Positions 33,984 through 45,298 of a DNA stretch of 64,000 nucleotides are shown here, in pieces. Under the pieces are notes generated by a model that saw only the letters and a list, made by a program, of their open reading frames with translations, was not told the origin of the DNA and made no database searches. The position numbers and the translations under genes were made by a program. The number at the start of each line of letters is the position of its first letter. Position 1 is the first letter of the stretch. Source of the DNA: Ursus arctos (taxonomy: Eukaryota > Chordata > Mammalia > Carnivora > Ursidae); assembly GCF_023065955.2 (NCBI RefSeq), contig NW_026622764.1, positions 77,307,333 to 77,371,332 on the forward strand, given 5' to 3'.

Positions 33984-34781
33984 CTAAACAACCACGGAAC
34001 CAGCCTGAGACGCAAGAAGACGCATCTGGATCTCTACAAATGAACATCTCCAGCGCTGAGTATTGAGGTACGAAGCGGGGAGCCATGAAACTGTGCACAG
34101 ATATCGGAAGATAAACGGAAGGGGGAGGGAGCCGCCGCGTTCGGGCGCCGGGAAGCGGTAGCCACTTGCACGGGAGAGCAGGCGGGGCTCACTGTCGGCA
34201 CCCGCAAAACAGCAGACTGAGACCTGGTCGGCACCCGCAAAACAGCAGACTGAGACCGTGAGCCGGGTGCGCGCGCCACCAGGCATCTCGCGTAACCCCG
34301 GAATCCCGGTGCGCTCACTGGATCCAGACTGAGACCGGGAGATCTGGTAGCGCGCGCGGGGCGGCTGGCGGCTGGCGGCATTAGAAACACAAAGGACAGA
34401 GACGCGCCGGCCCTGGAAGTGAGGGCTGGGACGCCAGGTGTGGGGCACACATCCCCGGGACGCTGCAGGGTTGAGCAGCACCAACAGTAACAGAGTTAAA
34501 GTGGCCAAAACATTAGTAGAGAACGGGCCACAATCCCTCTGTTCTGTGACAGAGGCTGAAATTTGGCCGCTGCTGCTCTGACTCTCAGAAGAGGCACAGC
34601 AAACCGCCAGGGAAAGCCGCCAGAGAACAAAAGCCTGGAAATACCGGCTCAGGGAGTGCCCATCCCCATCCCCCCTCGCAGGGGACACAGAGACTCTACC
34701 CAAACAGGGTTGCCTGAGTATCAGCGCGGCAGGCCCCTCCCCCAGAACACAGAAGGCAGGCTGAAAAATCAAGAAGCCCAC
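33984..34781 (-). other. Antisense 265-codon ORF in L1-D 5' UTR
   Basis: An ATG-initiated open frame on the minus strand through most of the 5' UTR, starting MGFLIFQPAFCVLGEGPAAL and ending QAGSVVV. It has an in-frame 11-residue duplication (VSVCCFAGADQ unit) from the 33-bp tandem repeat. The same frame in L1-C has related text (ERSGSLPLPIIFGYLCADS at 29614-29877). Primate L1 has a short antisense ORF0 in this region, but I see no sequence link. High GC makes long chance ORFs likely here. Confidence 0.35.
34194..34259. repeat. 33-bp tandem duplication in L1-D 5' UTR
   Basis: Two adjacent units starting GTCGGCACCCGCAAAACAGC at 34194 and 34227, nearly identical. I do not see the duplication in the L1-C 5' UTR. 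Confidence 0.92.
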
Positions 34782-34786
34782 AACCC

Positions 34787-34973
34787 GGGCGCCTGGGTGG
34801 CGCAGTCATTGAGCGCCTGTCTTCGGCTTAGGGAGTGATCCCGGCGTTCCGGAAAGGAGTCCCTCATCGGGCTCCTCCGCTGGGAGCCTGCTTCTTCCTC
34901 TCCCACTCCCCTGCTTCTGTTCCCTCTCTCGCTGGTTGGCTGCCACATAAATAAATAAATAAAATCTTTAAAG
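34787..34973 (+). mobile_element. Can-SINE inside L1-D 5' UTR
   Basis: Head GGGCGCCTGGGTGGCGCAGT, CT-rich body slightly shortened, tail AAATAAATAAATAAAATC. TSD AAGAAGCCCACA(A/T)CCC at 34771-34786 and 34974-34989. This is the innermost level of the nested stack. Confidence 0.93.
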
Positions 34974-35074
34974 AAGAAGCCCACATCCCTAAGATCCCTA
35001 TAAAACAAGGGGCACGGCTTGGGACCCAGTCAATAATTTGGGCTCTGGAAACCCCGCAACCTCTCTTCATCAGA

Positions 35075-35977
35075 ATGACAAGAAGGAGAAGCCCCCCCCA
35101 GCAAAGAAAAGACAGTGAGACTGTGGCCTCTGCCACAGAAATAATGGATATGGATGTAACCAAATTATCAGAAATGGAATTCAGAGTAACGATGGTCAAA
35201 ATGATGAGTAGAATTGAAAAAAGTATAAACGAAAAGGTTACTGAGAATATAGAATCCCTAAGGACAGAAATGAGAGCGAATCTGACAGAAATTAAAAATT
35301 CTATGAGCCAAATGCAGGCAAAACTAGAGGCTCTGACAGCCAGGGTCGCAGAAGCAGAAGAAAGGGTTAGTGAATTGGAGGATGGGTTAATAGAGGAAAA
35401 AATGAAAATAGAAGATGGTCTTAAAAAAATCCACGCCCACGAATGTAGGTTACGGGAGATTACTGACTCAATGAAACGATCCAATGTCAGAATCATCGGC
35501 ATCCCCGAGGGGGTGGAGAAAAACAGAGGTCTAGAAGAGATATTTGAACAAATTGTAGCTGAAAACTTCCCTAATCTAGCAAGGGAAACAAACATTCGTG
35601 TCCAAGAGGCAGAGAGGACCCCTCCCAAGCTCAACCACGACAAACCTACGCCACGTCACGTCATAGTGCATTTTGCAAATATTAGATGCAAGGATACAGT
35701 ATTGAAAGCGGCCAGGGCAAAGAAATTTCTCACGTACCAAGGCAAAAGCATCAGAATTACGTCAGACCTGTCTACACAGACCTGGAATGAGAGAAAGGGT
35801 TGGGGGAGCATATTTAAAGCTTTTTCAGAGAAAAACATGCAGCCAAGGATCCTTTATCCAGTAAGGCTGTCATTCAGAATTGATGGAGAAATAAAGACAT
35901 TTCAGAATCGCCAGTCACTAATCAATTTTGTAACTACGAAACCAGCCCTACAGGAGATATTACGGGGGGTTCTATAA
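35075..35977 (+). CDS. L1-D ORF1 (RNA-binding chaperone), intact
   Basis: Intact 300-codon frame, [20 protein letters not shown] at the start and EILRGVL at the end. Residues about 40-130 form a coiled coil (repeated IE..K/LE..VSELED pattern) for trimer formation. The RRM-like core starts at about 148 ([20 protein letters not shown]), and the C-terminal domain holds [20 protein letters not shown] and [12 protein letters not shown]. The family protein binds L1 RNA and acts as a nucleic acid chaperone in the cytoplasmic RNP. It is shorter than human ORF1p (338 aa), mostly at the N-terminus and coiled coil. ORF2 begins 73 bp downstream. No defect is visible. Confidence 0.95.
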   Translation: MTRRRSPPQQRKDSETVASATEIMDMDVTKLSEMEFRVTMVKMMSRIEKSINEKVTENIESLRTEMRANLTEIKNSMSQMQAKLEALTARVAEAEERVSELEDGLIEEKMKIEDGLKKIHAHECRLREITDSMKRSNVRIIGIPEGVEKNRGLEEIFEQIVAENFPNLARETNIRVQEAERTPPKLNHDKPTPRHVIVHFANIRCKDTVLKAARAKKFLTYQGKSIRITSDLSTQTWNERKGWGSIFKAFSEKNMQPRILYPVRLSFRIDGEIKTFQNRQSLINFVTTKPALQEILRGVL

Positions 35978-36050
35978 AAGTAAAAAGGCCCCAAGAGTGA
36001 TACAGAACAGAAAGTCACAGCCAATACAAAAAAAAGACTTTACTGGCAAC

Positions 36051-39000
36051 ATGGCAACATTAAAATCATATCTATCAGTAATCAGTCTTAATGTAAATGG
36101 TTTGAACCATCCCATAAAACGCCACAGGGTTGCAGATTGGATAAAAAGAAATGACCCATCCATTTGCTGTCTACAAGAGACTCATTTCAAACCCAAAGAT
36201 GCATTCAGACTGAGAGTAAGGGGATGGAGTACCATCTTTCACGCAAATGGTCCTCAAAAGAAAGCTGGGGTAGCAATTCTCATATCAGATAAATTGGATT
36301 TTAAACTACAGACTATAGTTAGAGATGCAGAAGGGCACTATATTATTCTTAAGGGAAGTATTCAACAAGTGGATATGACAATTATAAATATATATGCCCC
36401 CAACAGGGGAGCAGCAAGATACACAAGCCAACTCTTATCCAGAATAAAGAGACATATAAATGAAAATACATTAATAGTAGGGGACCTCAACACTCCACTA
36501 TCAGAAATAGACAGAACACCCTGGCAAAAACTAAGCAAAGAATCAAAGGCTTTGAATGTCATACTCGATGAGTTGGACCTCATAGATATATATAGAACAC
36601 TACACCCCAGAACCAAAGAATACTCATTCTATTCTAATGCCCATGGAACATTCTCAAGAATAGACCATGTTCTGGGACACAAAACAGGTCTCAACCGATA
36701 CCAAAAGATTGAAATTATCCCCTGCATATTCTCAGACCACAACGCTCTGAAATTGGAACTCAACCACAAGGAAAAATTTGGAAGAAACTCAAACACTTGG
36801 AGACTAAGAACCATCCTGCTCAGGAATGACTCGATAAACCAGGAAATCAAAAATCAAATTAAACAATTTATGGAGACCAATGAGAATGAAAATACAACAG
36901 TCCAAAACCTATGGGATACTGCAAAGGCAGTCCTAAGGGGGAAATACATAGCCATCCAAGCCTCACTCAAAAGAATAGAAAAATCTAAAATGCAGTTTTT
37001 ATATTATCACCTTAAGAAGCTGGAACAGCAACAGAGGGACAGGCCTAATCCACGTACGAGGAAGCAGTTGACCAAAATTAGAGCTGAAATCAATCAAGCA
37101 GAAACCAGAAGTACAGTAGAGCAGATCAACAGGACTAGAAGCTGGTTCTTTGAGAGAATCAATAAAATTGACAGACCACTGGCAAGACTTATCCAAAAGA
37201 AAAGAGAAAGGACCCAGATTATTAAAATTATGAATGAAAAAGGAGAGGTCACGACGAGCACCATTGAAATTGGAAGGATTATTAGAAATTTTTATCAACA
37301 GCTATATGCCAATAAACTAAGCAATCTGGAAGAGATGGAATCCTTCCTGGAAACCTATAAACTACCAAGGTTGAAACCGGAAGAAATTGATTCCTTAAAC
37401 AGGCCAATTAATTATGAAGAAATTGAGTCAGTGATAAACAACCTTCCAAATAACAAAACTCCAGGCCAGGACGGTTTTCCTGGGGAATTCTACCAAACAT
37501 TCAAAGAAGAAATAATACCTATTCTCCTAAAGCTATTTCAAAAAATAGAAACAGAAGGAAAGCTACCAAACTCATTCTATGAGGCCAATATTACCTTGAT
37601 CCCCAAACCAGGCAAAGACCCCCTCAAAAAGGAGAATTACAGACCGATTTCCCTAATGAATATGGACGCCAAAATCCTCAACAAGATACTTGCTAATAGA
37701 ATCCAACAGTACATTAAAAGGATTATCCATCACGATCAAGTGGGATTCATACCTGGGATGCAAGCGTGGTTCAATATTCGCAAATCAATCAGCGTGATAC
37801 ATCATATCAACAAGAAAAGACTCAGGAACCATATGATCCTCTCAATCGATGCCGAAAAAGCATTTGACAAAATACAGCATCCTTTCCTGATTAAAACCCT
37901 TCAGAGTGTAGGAATAGAAGGTACATTTCTCAATCTCATAAAAGCCATCTATGAAAAGCCTACTGCAAATATTATTCTCAATGGAGAAAAGCTGGAAGCC
38001 TTTCCCTTAAGATCAGGAACTCGACAAGGATGCCCACTCTCGCCACTATTATTCAACATAGTACTAGAAGTCCTTGCAACAGCAATCAGACGACAAAAAG
38101 GGATCAAAGGTATTCAAATTGGCAAAGAAGAAGTCAAAATGTCTCTCTTTGCAGATGACATGATACTCTATATGGAAAACCCAAAAGAAGCCACTCCCAA
38201 ATTATTAGAAGTTATAGAGCAATTCAGTAACGTGGCAGGATACAAAATAAATGCTCAGAAATCAGTTGCATTTCTATACACGAATAACGAGACCGAAGAA
38301 AGAGAAATTAGGGAATCCATCCCATTTACAATAGAACCAAAAACCATACGTTACCTTGGAATTAACTTAACCAGAGACGTAAAGGACCTATATTCTAGAA
38401 ACTATAAATCACTCTTGAAAGACATTGAGGAAGACATAAAAAGATGGAAAGATATTCCATGCTCATGGATCGGAAGAATTAACATAGTTAAAATGTCCAT
38501 GCTACCCAGAGCAATCTACACTTTCAATGCTATCCCGATCAAAATACCAAGGACATTTTTCAAAGAACTGGAACAAACAGTCCTTAAATTTGTATGGAAA
38601 CAGAAAAGGCCCCGAATCTCCAAGGAACTGTTGAAAAGGAAAAACAAAGCTGGGGGCATCACAATGCCGGATTTCGAGCTGTACTACAAAGCTGTGATCA
38701 CAAAGACAGCATGGTACTGGCACAAAAACAGACACATAGACCAATGGAACAGAATAGAGAGCCCAGAAATGGACCCTCGGCTCTTTGGGCAACTAGTATT
38801 TGATAAAGCAGGAAAAAACATCCGGTGGGAAAAAGACAGTCTCTTCAATAAATGGTGCTGGGAAAATTGGACAGCTACATGCAAAAGAATGAAACTTGAC
38901 CACTATCTCACACCATACACAAAAATAAACTCCAAATGGATGAAAGACCTCAATGTGAGACAGGAATCTATCAAAATTCTAGAGGAGAACATAGGCAACA

Positions 39001-39877
39001 ACCTCTACGACATCGGCCAAAGCAACCTTTTCATGACACATCCCCAAAGGCAAGAGAAACAAAAGATAAAATGAATTTATGGGACTTCATCAAGATTAAA
39101 AGTTTCTGCACAGCCAAGGAAACAGTCAGAAAAACTAAGAGGCAGCCCACGGAATGGGAGAAGATATTTGCAAATGACACTACAGATAAAGGACTGGTAT
39201 CCAAGATCTACAAAGAACTTCTCAAACTCAATACACGAGAAACAAATAAACAAATCAAAAAATGGGCAGAAGATATGAACAGACACTTTTCCAATGAAGA
39301 CATACAAATGGCTAACAGACACATGAAAAAATGTTCAAAATCATTAGCCATCAAGGAAATTCAAATCAAAACCACACTGAGATACCACCTTACGCCAGTT
39401 AGAATGGCAAAAATAGACAAGGCAAGAAACAACAATTGTTGGAGAGGATGTGGAGAAAGGGGATCCCTCCTACATTGTTGGTGGGAATGCAAGTTGGTAC
39501 AGCCACTCTGGAAAACAGTGTGGAGGTCCCTTAAAAAGTTAAAAATTGAGCTACCCTATGATCCAGCCATTGCACTACTGGGTATTTACCCCAAAGATAC
39601 AGACGTAGTGAAGAGAAGGGCCATATGCACCCCAATGTTCATAGCAGCAATGTCCACAATAGCTAAATCGTGGAAGGAGCCGAGATGCCCTTCAACAGAT
39701 GACTGGATCAAGAAGTTGTGGTCCATATATACAATGGAATATTACTCAGCTATCAGAAAGAACGAGTTCTCAACATTTGCTACAACATGGACAGCAATGG
39801 AGGAGATAATGCTAAGTGAAATAAGTCAAGCAGAGAAAGACAACTATCATATGATTTCTCTCATCTATGGAACATAA
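36051..39877 (+). pseudogene. L1-D ORF2 (endonuclease-reverse transcriptase), one frameshift
   Basis: I chose the ATG at 36051 ([19 protein letters not shown]); the frame is open upstream to 35997. Endonuclease residues are all present at standard L1 positions: E43 (QETH), D145 and N147 (GDLNTP), D205 (RIDH), H230 (SDH). RT motifs include [19 protein letters not shown] and FADD at 700-703. The frame stops at 39074 after 1007 residues. A lost T in the run at 39028-39031 shifts it, and the other frame resumes with [20 protein letters not shown] up to 39877. That part holds the C-terminal [18 protein letters not shown] zinc-knuckle-like motif. Counting one missing base the frame is 1275 codons, the length of human ORF2. 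L1-C retains the extra base here (AACTTCTTTCAT). The missing base could be a real mutation or an assembly error. Confidence 0.93.
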
Positions 39878-40153
39878 GAACTAGGATGATCAGTAGGGGA
39901 AGAAAGGGATAAAGAAAGGGGGGGGTAAATAGAAGGGGGAATGAAACATGAGAGACTATGGACTATGAGAAACAAACTGAGGACTTCAGAGGGGAGGGGG
40001 GTGGGGGAATGGGATAGACCGGTGATGGGTAGTAAGGAGGGCACGTATTACGTGGTGTACTGGGTGTTATACACAACTAATGAATCATCGAGCCTTACAT
40101 CGGAAACCGGGGATGTACTGTATGGTGACTAACATAATATAATAAAAAATCAT

Positions 40154-40182
40154 TAAAAAAAAAAAAAACAAAATACAGCATC
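40154..40182 (+). repeat. L1-D poly-A and right target-site duplication
   Basis: A 14-base A run, preceded by AATAAA at 40141-40146, then ACAAAATACAGCATC (40168-40182). Confidence 0.95.
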
Positions 40183-40340
40183 CTTTCCTGATTAAAACCC
40201 TTCAGAGTGTAGGGATAGAGGGTACATTCCTCAATTTCATAAAAACCATCTATGAAAAGCCTACAGGGAATATCATTCTCAATGGGGAAAAGCTGGAAGC
40301 CTTTCCCTTAAGATCAGGAACACGACAAGGATGCCCACTC

Positions 40341-42395
40341 TTGCCATTATTATTCAACATAGTACTAGAAGTCCTTGCAACAGCACTTAGAGAACAAAAA
40401 GGGATAAAAGGTATCCAAATCGGCAAAGAAGAAGTCAAACTCTCTCTCTTCACAGATGACATGATACTTTATATGGGAAACTCAAAAGACTCCACCCCCA
40501 AACTACTAGAACTTAGAGAGCAATTCAGTAATGTGGCAGGATGCAAAATCAATGCTCAGAAATCAGTTACATTTCTATTCACAAACAACGAGACTGAAGA
40601 AAGAGAAATTAGGGAATCCATTCCATTTACAATAACACCAAAAACCATACGTTATCTTGGAATTAACTTAACCAGAGTGTAAAGGATATATTCTAGAAAC
40701 TACAGAACACCGTTGAATGACATTGTAGAAGACACGAAAAAATGGAAAAACATTCCATGCTCATGGATCAGAAGAATAAACGTAGTTAAAATGTCTATGC
40801 TATCTACAGCTATCTATACTGCCAAAGCCATCCCGATCAAAATACCAATGACATTTTTCAAGGAGCTGGAACAAACAATCCTAAAATTTGTGTGGAACCA
40901 GAAAAGACCGAATCACCAAGGAATTGTTGAAAAGGAAAAACAAAGCTGGGGGCAACATTTTGCCTGATTTCAAGCTATACTACAAAGCTGTGATCACCAA
41001 GACAGCATGTTACTGGCACAAAAACATACACATAGACCAATGGAACAGAATAGAGAACCCAGAAATGGACCCTTGGCTCTATGGTCAACCAATCTTTGAC
41101 AAAGCAGGAAAAAACATCCAATGGAAAAAAGACAGTCTCTTCAATAAATGGTGCTGGGAAAATTCGACAGCTATATGGAAAGAATGAAAGTTGACTAGTC
41201 TCTCACACCATTCACAAAGATAAACTCCAAATGGATGAAAGACCTTGATGTGAGAGAGGAATCCATCAAAATCATAGAGGAGAACATAGGCTGTAACCTC
41301 TTTGACATTAGCCACAGCAACTTCTTTCATGACACATGTCTAAAGGCAAGAGAAACAAAAGAAAAAATGAACTTGTGGGGCTTCATCAAGATAAAAAGCT
41401 TCTGGGGCGCCTGGGTGGCACAGTGGTTAAGCGTCTGCCTTCGGCTCAGGGCGTGATCCCGGCGTTATGGGCCTGGCGTCATGGGATCGAGCCCCACATC
41501 AGGCTCCTCCGCTATGAGCCTGCTTCTTCCTCTCCCACTCCCCGCTTGTGTTCCCTCTCTCGCTGGCTGTCTCTATCTCTGTCGAATAAATAAATAAAAT
41601 CTTTAAAAAAAAAAAAGATAAAAAGCTTCTGCACAGCCAAGGAAACAGCCATCAAAACAAAGAGGCAACCCACAGAATGGGAGAAGATAATTGCAAATGA
41701 CACTACAGATAAAAGGCTGGTATCCAAGATATATAAAGAGCTTCTCAAACTTAATATTAGAAACAAATAATCAAATCAAAAAATGGACAGAAGATATGAA
41801 CAGACACTTTTCCAAGGAAGACATACAAATGGCTAACAGACACATGAAAAAATGTTCAAAATCGTTAGCCATCAGGGAAATTAAAATCAAAACCACATTA
41901 AGATAACACCTTACACCAGTCAGAATGGCAAAAATGGACAAGGCAAGAAATAACAAATGTTGGAGAGGATGTGGAGAAAGGGGAACCCCCTTACACTATT
42001 GTTGGGAATGCATGTTGTACAGCCACTCTGGAAAACAGTGTAGAGTTCCCTCAAAAAGTTAAAAATAGAGCTACCCTATGATCCCGCAATTGCACTACTG
42101 GGTATTTACCCCAAAGATACAGATGTAGTGAAGAGAAGGGCCATATGCACCCCAATGTTCATAGCAGCACTGTCCACAATAGCTAAATCGTGGAAGGAGC
42201 CGAGATACCCTTCAACAGATGACAGGATTAAGAAGATGTGGTCCATATATACAATGAATATTACTCAGCCATCAGAAAGAATGATTTCTCAACATTTGCT
42301 GCAACATGGACGGGACTGGAGGAGATAATGCTAAGCGAAATAAGTCAAGCAGAGAAAGACAGTTATATGGTTTCACTCATTTATGGAACATAAGA
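40341..42395 (+). pseudogene. L1-C ORF2 remnant, RT end and C-terminal part
   Basis: Frames 40341-40682, 40713-40967, 40888-41187 and 41235 onward hold consecutive ORF2 text. [12 protein letters not shown] replaces LFADDMILY, so the RT catalytic motif reads [24 protein letters not shown] and later [20 protein letters not shown] are also present. Frameshifts and stops separate the parts, and a SINE at 41404 splits the C-terminal region. Confidence 0.88.
41404..41615 (+). mobile_element. Young Can-SINE in L1-C
   Basis: Head GGGGCGCCTGGGTGGCACAG. A small internal duplication (GGCGTTATGGGCCTGGCGTC) is unusual. TSD AAGATAAAAAGCTTCT at about 41388-41403 and 41616-41631. Confidence 0.94.
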
Positions 42396-42972
42396 AATAG
42401 CAGGAAGATCAGTAGGAGAAGGAAGGGAAGAATGAAGAGGTGGGTAAACAGAAGGGGGAATGAACCACGAGAGACTATGGACTCTGGGAAACAAACTGAG
42501 GGCTTCAGAGGGGAGGGGGCGGGGGATTATGATAGGCCGGTGATGGGTATTAAGGAGCGCACACATTGCATGGTGCATTGGGTGTTATATGCAAATGATG
42601 AATCATGGGATACTACATCAAAAACTAATGATGTGCTGTAGGGTGACTAACAGAACATAATAAAAAATTTTAAAGTAAATGTCAAAGGCAAGGCTCTCCT
42701 CTCTCTGCACTGCCATTCAACAATTTCTAGAAGTTCTAGATAATGCAATAAGATAGGAAAAGTAAATGCAAGGTATGGAGATTGGGAAGATGAAATAAAA
42801 CTGTCTTTGCATGCAGATCATATGATTGTGTATGTAGAAAATCTGAATGAATTGACAAAAAACTAAAAAGCAATTATGGCAAGGTTGTAGGATATAATGT
42901 TAATTTTCAAAAGTGAATTACTTTTATGTACCAGAATGATCAAGTGGAATTTGAAATAAAAAATACATTCCT

Positions 42973-43180
42973 GGGAGCCTGGGTGGTTCAGTGGTTGGTT
43001 ATCTACCTTTGGCTCATGTTATGGTCCCAGAGTCTAGGGATCAAGCCTCATGGTGGGCTCCCTGCTCAGCGAGGAGTCTGCTTGTCCCTCTGCCTTTGTC
43101 CTCCCCCTACCCCCATTCGTACTCTCTCTCTCACATGCTTGCTCTGTCTTTCAGATAAATAAATAATATCTTTTAAAAAA
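42973..43180 (+). mobile_element. Can-SINE in L1-E
   Basis: Diverged head GGGAGCCTGGGTGGTTCAGT, tail AAATAAATAATATCTTTTAA. Confidence 0.85.
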
Positions 43181-43547
43181 TACAATACCATTTACAATAG
43201 TACTCCAAAACATGAAATATTTTGATATAAATGCATAAATTACAAGATCCATATGAGACAAACTACAAATCTCTGATAAATGAAATCAAAGAAGAACGAA
43301 ATATATGTAGAGGTATTTCATGTTCATGGATAGTAAGACAATATTATCAAGAAGTCAGTTTTTTCCAATTTGATCTATGGATTCAATGTAATCCCAATAA
43401 AAATTCCAGCAAATTGTGTTTTTGATATGAACAAATTACTTCTTAAGTTTATACAGAGAGGATAAAAACCCAGAATAGCCAACACAATATTGAAGGAAAA
43501 GAACAGAATTGGAGGACTAATGCTACCCAACTTTAAGACTTACTGTA

Positions 43548-43776
43548 GGGGCGCCTGGGTGGCTCAGTTGTTAAGCATCTGCCCTCGGCTCAGGGCGTGA
43601 TTCCGGCGTTCTGGGATCGAGCCCCACGTCAGGCTCCTCTGCTGGGAGCCTGCTTCTTCCTCTCCCACTCCCCCTGCTTGTGTTCCCTCTCTCGCTGGCT
43701 GTCTATCTCTGTCAAATAAATAAATAAAATCTTAAAAAAAGAAAAAAAGCTGCTGCTGAAAAGATTTAAAAAAAAA
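43548..43776 (+). mobile_element. Young Can-SINE with extended tail in L1-E
   Basis: Head GGGGCGCCTGGGTGGCTCAG. TSD AAGACTTACTGTA at 43535-43547 and 43777-43789. Between the first A-rich tail and the TSD lie about 19 extra bases (GCTGCTGCTGAAAAGATTT) and a second A run. Confidence 0.93.
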
Positions 43777-43987
43777 AAGACTTACTGTAAAGTTACACTA
43801 ATCAAAACAATATTGTATTGGAGAAAGAGTAGACAGATCAATGAAAGAGAATATAGCATGCAGAAAAGGACCATCATAAATATAGGTCAACTGATCTTTG
43901 GCAAAGAACAAAGGCAATACAATGGAACAAAGACAATCTTTTCAATAAATGGTGCTGGTAAAACTGAACATTCACATATTAAGAAAG

Positions 43988-44003
43988 AGAGAGAGAGAGA
44001 GAA
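43988..44003. repeat. (GA)n repeat
   Basis: Short GA run (GAGAGAGAGAGAGAGA) within L1-E. Confidence 0.8.
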
Positions 44004-44162
44004 TCTATACATAAACCTTACAATCTTCACAGAAATTAATTCAAAATGGATCATAGACCTAAATGTAAAACACGAAACTTTAAAAAGAAAAATGGAAGAA
44101 AATTTAAATGTCTTTTGGTTTGGTGATGACTTTTTATTATTTATTTATTTACTTATTATTTT

Positions 44163-44222
44163 TTTAAAGATTTTATTTATTTATTTGACAGAGAGAGAGA
44201 CAGCCAGTCTCTCATCCCCCCT
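44163..44222 (-). mobile_element. Truncated Can-SINE, minus strand
   Basis: Only the tail and GACAGAGAGAGAGACAGCCAG part is present; a second SINE in the opposite orientation abuts it at about 44226. Confidence 0.8.
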
Positions 44223-44226
44223 CAGG

Positions 44227-44408
44227 GGGATGCCTGGGTGGCTCAGTTGGTTGGTTGTCTGCCCTTGACTCAGGTCATGATCCTGGGGTCCTGAGATCAA
44301 GTCCCGCATTGGGTTCCTTGCTCAGCAGGGAGACTGCTTCTCCCTGTGCCTGCTACTCCCCTTGCTTGTGCTCGCTCTCTCTCTCTGATACATAAAATCT
44401 TCCAAAAA
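44227..44408 (+). mobile_element. Can-SINE in L1-E
   Basis: Head GGGGATGCCTGGGTGGCTCA, tail ACATAAAATCTTCCAAAA. It faces the truncated minus SINE beside it. Confidence 0.88.
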
Positions 44409-45117
44409 ACGACACCTCAGAAAAGATACATAGATTTCAAATGAGCATAAGATAAGATGCTCCATATGGTATATTATCAGCGAAATGCAAACTAAAACAA
44501 AAGTGAGATACCACTATACCCATAACAGAATGGTCGGAATCTAGAACACTGACAACACCAAATGCTGGCAAACGATGTGGAGCAACAGGAACACTCATTC
44601 ACTGCTGGTGGGAATTCAAAGTAGTCTAGCCACTTTGGAAGACAGTTTGACAGTTTCTCAAATGCTAAACATACTCTTACTCTAAGATCCAGCTATCTCA
44701 CTGCTAGGTATTTACCCAAAGGAGTTGAAAACTTATATCCATACAAAAACCTGCACACAGATGTTTATAGCAGCTTCATTCATAATTGCCAAACTTCAAA
44801 ACAACCAAGATGTCCTTCAGTAAGTGAATGGATAAATCAACTGTGGTACATCCAGGCAATGGAATATTATTCAATATTACAAAGAAATGAGCTACTGAGC
44901 CATGAAAAGACATAGGGGAATCTTAAATGCGTATTACTAAGTGAAAGAAGGCAGTCTAAAAAGACTACACACTGTATGATTCCAATTATATGACATTCTA
45001 GAAAAGGTAAAACTATGGAGACAATAAAAACATCCGTGATCTCCAGAGATTGGATGGGGAGAGTGATGAATAGGGGGAGCACAGGGGAGTTTTAGAGCAG
45101 TGAAAGTACTCCATATA

Positions 45118-45298
45118 GGGGCACCGGGGTGGCTCAGTCGGTTAAGTGTCTGACTTTGCTCAGGTTGTGATCTCAGGGTCCTGGGATTGAGCCCTGTGTG
45201 GGCTCCCTGCTCAACAAGGAGTCTGTTTGTCCCTCTTCCTCTCCCTCTGCCCCTCCCCTTGCTTGTGCTCTGTTTCTCTCTCAAACAAATGAAATCTT
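45118..45298 (+). mobile_element. Can-SINE in L1-E 3' UTR, tail hit by an L1
   Basis: Head GGGGCACCGGGGTGGCTCAG, tail CAAACAAATGAAATCTT. Its TSD is diverged (GAAAGTACTCCATATA before, GAAAGCACTCTGTATA after the L1 insert at 45738). Confidence 0.9.

Larger units (their letters stand above)
33898..40167 (+). mobile_element. Young full-length L1 (L1-D), plus strand
   Basis: A 6270-bp insertion with perfect 15-bp TSDs, including a SINE of about 190 bp. Order: 5' UTR 33898-35074, ORF1 35075-35977, ORF2 36051-39877 with one frameshift, 3' UTR 39878-40153, poly-A (14 A) at 40154-40168. The 5' UTR is CpG-rich and starts close to a YY1-type AAGATGGCGG. L1 copies itself through target-primed reverse transcription. 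Near-intact ORFs and perfect TSDs show it is recent. The SINE and the frameshift are the only clear defects I can see. Confidence 0.96.
40183..42668 (+). mobile_element. Full-length L1 (L1-C), right part
   Basis: Resumes at CTTTCCTGATTAAAACCC exactly where L1-C broke at 33897. RT remainder, ORF2 C-terminal part to about 42395 and 3' UTR to about 42668, ending in ATAATAAAAAATTTTAAAG-like sequence. One SINE is inside. Confidence 0.9.

Noticed and set aside
34864..35643. 259-codon minus-strand ORF
   Set aside because: It is the antisense shadow of L1-D ORF1 and the inserted SINE.
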